From NCBI GenBank assembly GCA_946886085.1, contig CAMPHX010000070.1, positions 1 to 6,712 of the forward strand: 6,712 nt of DNA, written 5' to 3'. The notes under the pieces are model-generated. The model was not told where the DNA came from and did not search any database. It saw only the letters and a program-made list of their open reading frames with translations. The DNA is from an uncultured Flavobacteriales bacterium. GTDB lineage: Bacteria; Bacteroidota; Bacteroidia; Flavobacteriales; Vicingaceae. A program made the translations under genes and the position numbers. Below are positions 5,745 to 6,712 of this stretch, in pieces; within the stretch, counting starts at the first letter, position 1, and each line of letters opens with the position of its first letter.

Positions 5745-6647
5745 ATGAAAATTTTAATAACCGGTAGTAACGGACTTTTAGGACAAAAACTAGTAGCTTT
5801 ATTAGCTAACAAAGAAGGAATTACGCTATTAGCAACTTCAAAAGGAGCAAACCGAATAAGCAATTCAAACGGTTATCAATACCAAAGTTTAGATATTACA
5901 AATGAAGATGAAGTAGCTGCTATTTTCAATACTTTTAAACCTAATACCATCATTAATACAGCAGCAATGACAAATGTGGATAGCTGCGAATCGTTACAAA
6001 AAGAATGTTGGGAACTGAATGTTACTGCGGTGGAATTTCTAATAAAATATGCCGAGCAACATCAAGCACATTTAATTCATTTGTCAACCGATTTTGTTTT
6101 TGATGGAGAAAATAGTCCTTACAAAGAAACCGACCAAGCCAATCCGCTAAGTTATTACGGAAAATCTAAGCTGGCAGCCGAAAAATTAGTGCAACAAGCC
6201 AACACTCAATGGAGTATAGTCCGTACTATAATTGTTTATGGAGTAGCAGAAAACATGAGCCGCTCTAACATTGTACTTTGGGCAAAGCAAGCCTTAGAAA
6301 AAGGCGACCCGCTTACTATTGTAGATGATCAATTTCGTTCGCCAACATTAGCAGAAGATTTAGCAATAGGTTGTTGGCTCATTGCGGAAAAAAAAGCTAC
6401 AGGAATTTTTCATCTTTCAGGTAAAGATTTAATGAGCATTATTGAATTGGTGTATCGTGTAGCAGATTTCTATGGTTACGACAGAAATAATGTGCAACCC
6501 ATAAAATCAAACTCTTTAAATCAGGCTGCTAAAAGACCACCAAAAACAGGATTTATTTTAGATAAAGCCATTAATGAATTGGGTTATAACCCTTGCTCTT
6601 TTGAAGAAGGATTGGCAATAGTTGATGAGCAATTAAAAAATAAATAA
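5745..6647 (+). CDS. RmlD-like NAD(P)-dependent SDR (dTDP-4-dehydrorhamnose reductase family)
   Basis: This 300-residue cytosolic enzyme is an extended short-chain dehydrogenase of the RmlD substrate-binding family. RmlD itself reduces dTDP-4-keto-L-rhamnose to dTDP-L-rhamnose with NAD(P)H. The cofactor motif GSNGLLG is at residues 7-13 and INTAAMTNVDSCE at 70-82. The catalytic Ser/Thr lies in LSTDFVFDG (113-121), and the YxxxK pair is Tyr138 and Lys142 in YYGKSK. The stretch VDDQFRSPTLAEDLA (193-207) is the typical RmlD substrate-side motif. Length matches the family. No rmlA, rmlB or rmlC is visible, so rhamnose synthesis is not supported by context; another NDP-sugar or related substrate is possible. 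The gene starts 9 bases after the beta-barrel gene and closes the block, suggesting a shared transcript. All catalytic residues are present, so family and enzyme class are secure but the exact substrate is not. Confidence 0.9.
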   Translation: MKILITGSNGLLGQKLVALLANKEGITLLATSKGANRISNSNGYQYQSLDITNEDEVAAIFNTFKPNTIINTAAMTNVDSCESLQKECWELNVTAVEFLIKYAEQHQAHLIHLSTDFVFDGENSPYKETDQANPLSYYGKSKLAAEKLVQQANTQWSIVRTIIVYGVAENMSRSNIVLWAKQALEKGDPLTIVDDQFRSPTLAEDLAIGCWLIAEKKATGIFHLSGKDLMSIIELVYRVADFYGYDRNNVQPIKSNSLNQAAKRPPKTGFILDKAINELGYNPCSFEEGLAIVDEQLKNK

Positions 6648-6662
6648 GCAACCTTTTGCTTT
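6646..6662 (+). terminator. Weak hairpin at the end of the second block, possible terminator
   Basis: AAGCAA (6646-6651) and TTGCTT (6656-6661) form a perfect 6-bp stem with a CCTT loop, overlapping the last two bases of the SDR stop codon. It is followed by TAAATTTAG, which is T-containing but not a clean T-run. The position suits an operon end, but the stem is short and low in GC, so the call is weak. The remaining bases to the window end (6663-6712) are A/T-rich and hold no recognisable gene. Confidence 0.25.
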
Positions 6663-6712
6663 AAATTTAGCTAATACCAATCTTAAAATAATGCAAAGTA
6701 TATATTGTATGC

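Overview
The window is an AT-rich stretch of what is most likely a Bacteroidota genome, probably from the Flavobacteriales or a near relative. The evidence is the low GC content, start codons preceded by A/T-rich sequence with no clear Shine-Dalgarno motif, and the gene families present. These include a PorV/PorQ-like outer-membrane protein and a helix-hairpin-helix plus beta-barrel outer-membrane protein, a pairing I associate with this phylum. Lineage is inferred from protein character only, because no rRNA or other marker gene is present.

All seven credible genes lie on the + strand and pack into two blocks. Block 1 (12-1692) holds a type II thymidine kinase (tdk) followed 16 bases later by a CNNM/DUF21-CBS membrane protein. 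A 233-base gap (1693-1925) follows, the only sizeable non-coding interval. It holds a perfect 9-bp hairpin just after the CNNM gene and a short direct repeat of CTATGT, but no convincing promoter.

Block 2 (1926-6647) is a very tight run of five genes: a PaaY/gamma-carbonic-anhydrase-like hexapeptide protein, a 71-residue two-helix membrane protein (DUF5652-like), a PorV/PorQ-like outer-membrane protein, a 709-residue secreted protein with an N-terminal ComEA-like helix-hairpin-helix region ahead of a large C-terminal outer-membrane beta-barrel, and an RmlD-like SDR. The spacings are 11 bases, an 8-base overlap, 0 bases and 9 bases, so co-transcription is likely. The small membrane protein and the two outer-membrane proteins are the most tightly linked and may form a functional module. 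The flanking PaaY-like and RmlD-like enzymes have no pathway partners in view.

Most of this is ordinary Bacteroidota chromosome. The part most worth a second look is the envelope pair at 2748-5735, where a degenerate DNA-binding-type fold is attached to an outer-membrane barrel and its gene abuts that of a PorV-like partner. No mobile elements, CRISPR arrays, tRNA or rRNA genes were seen.
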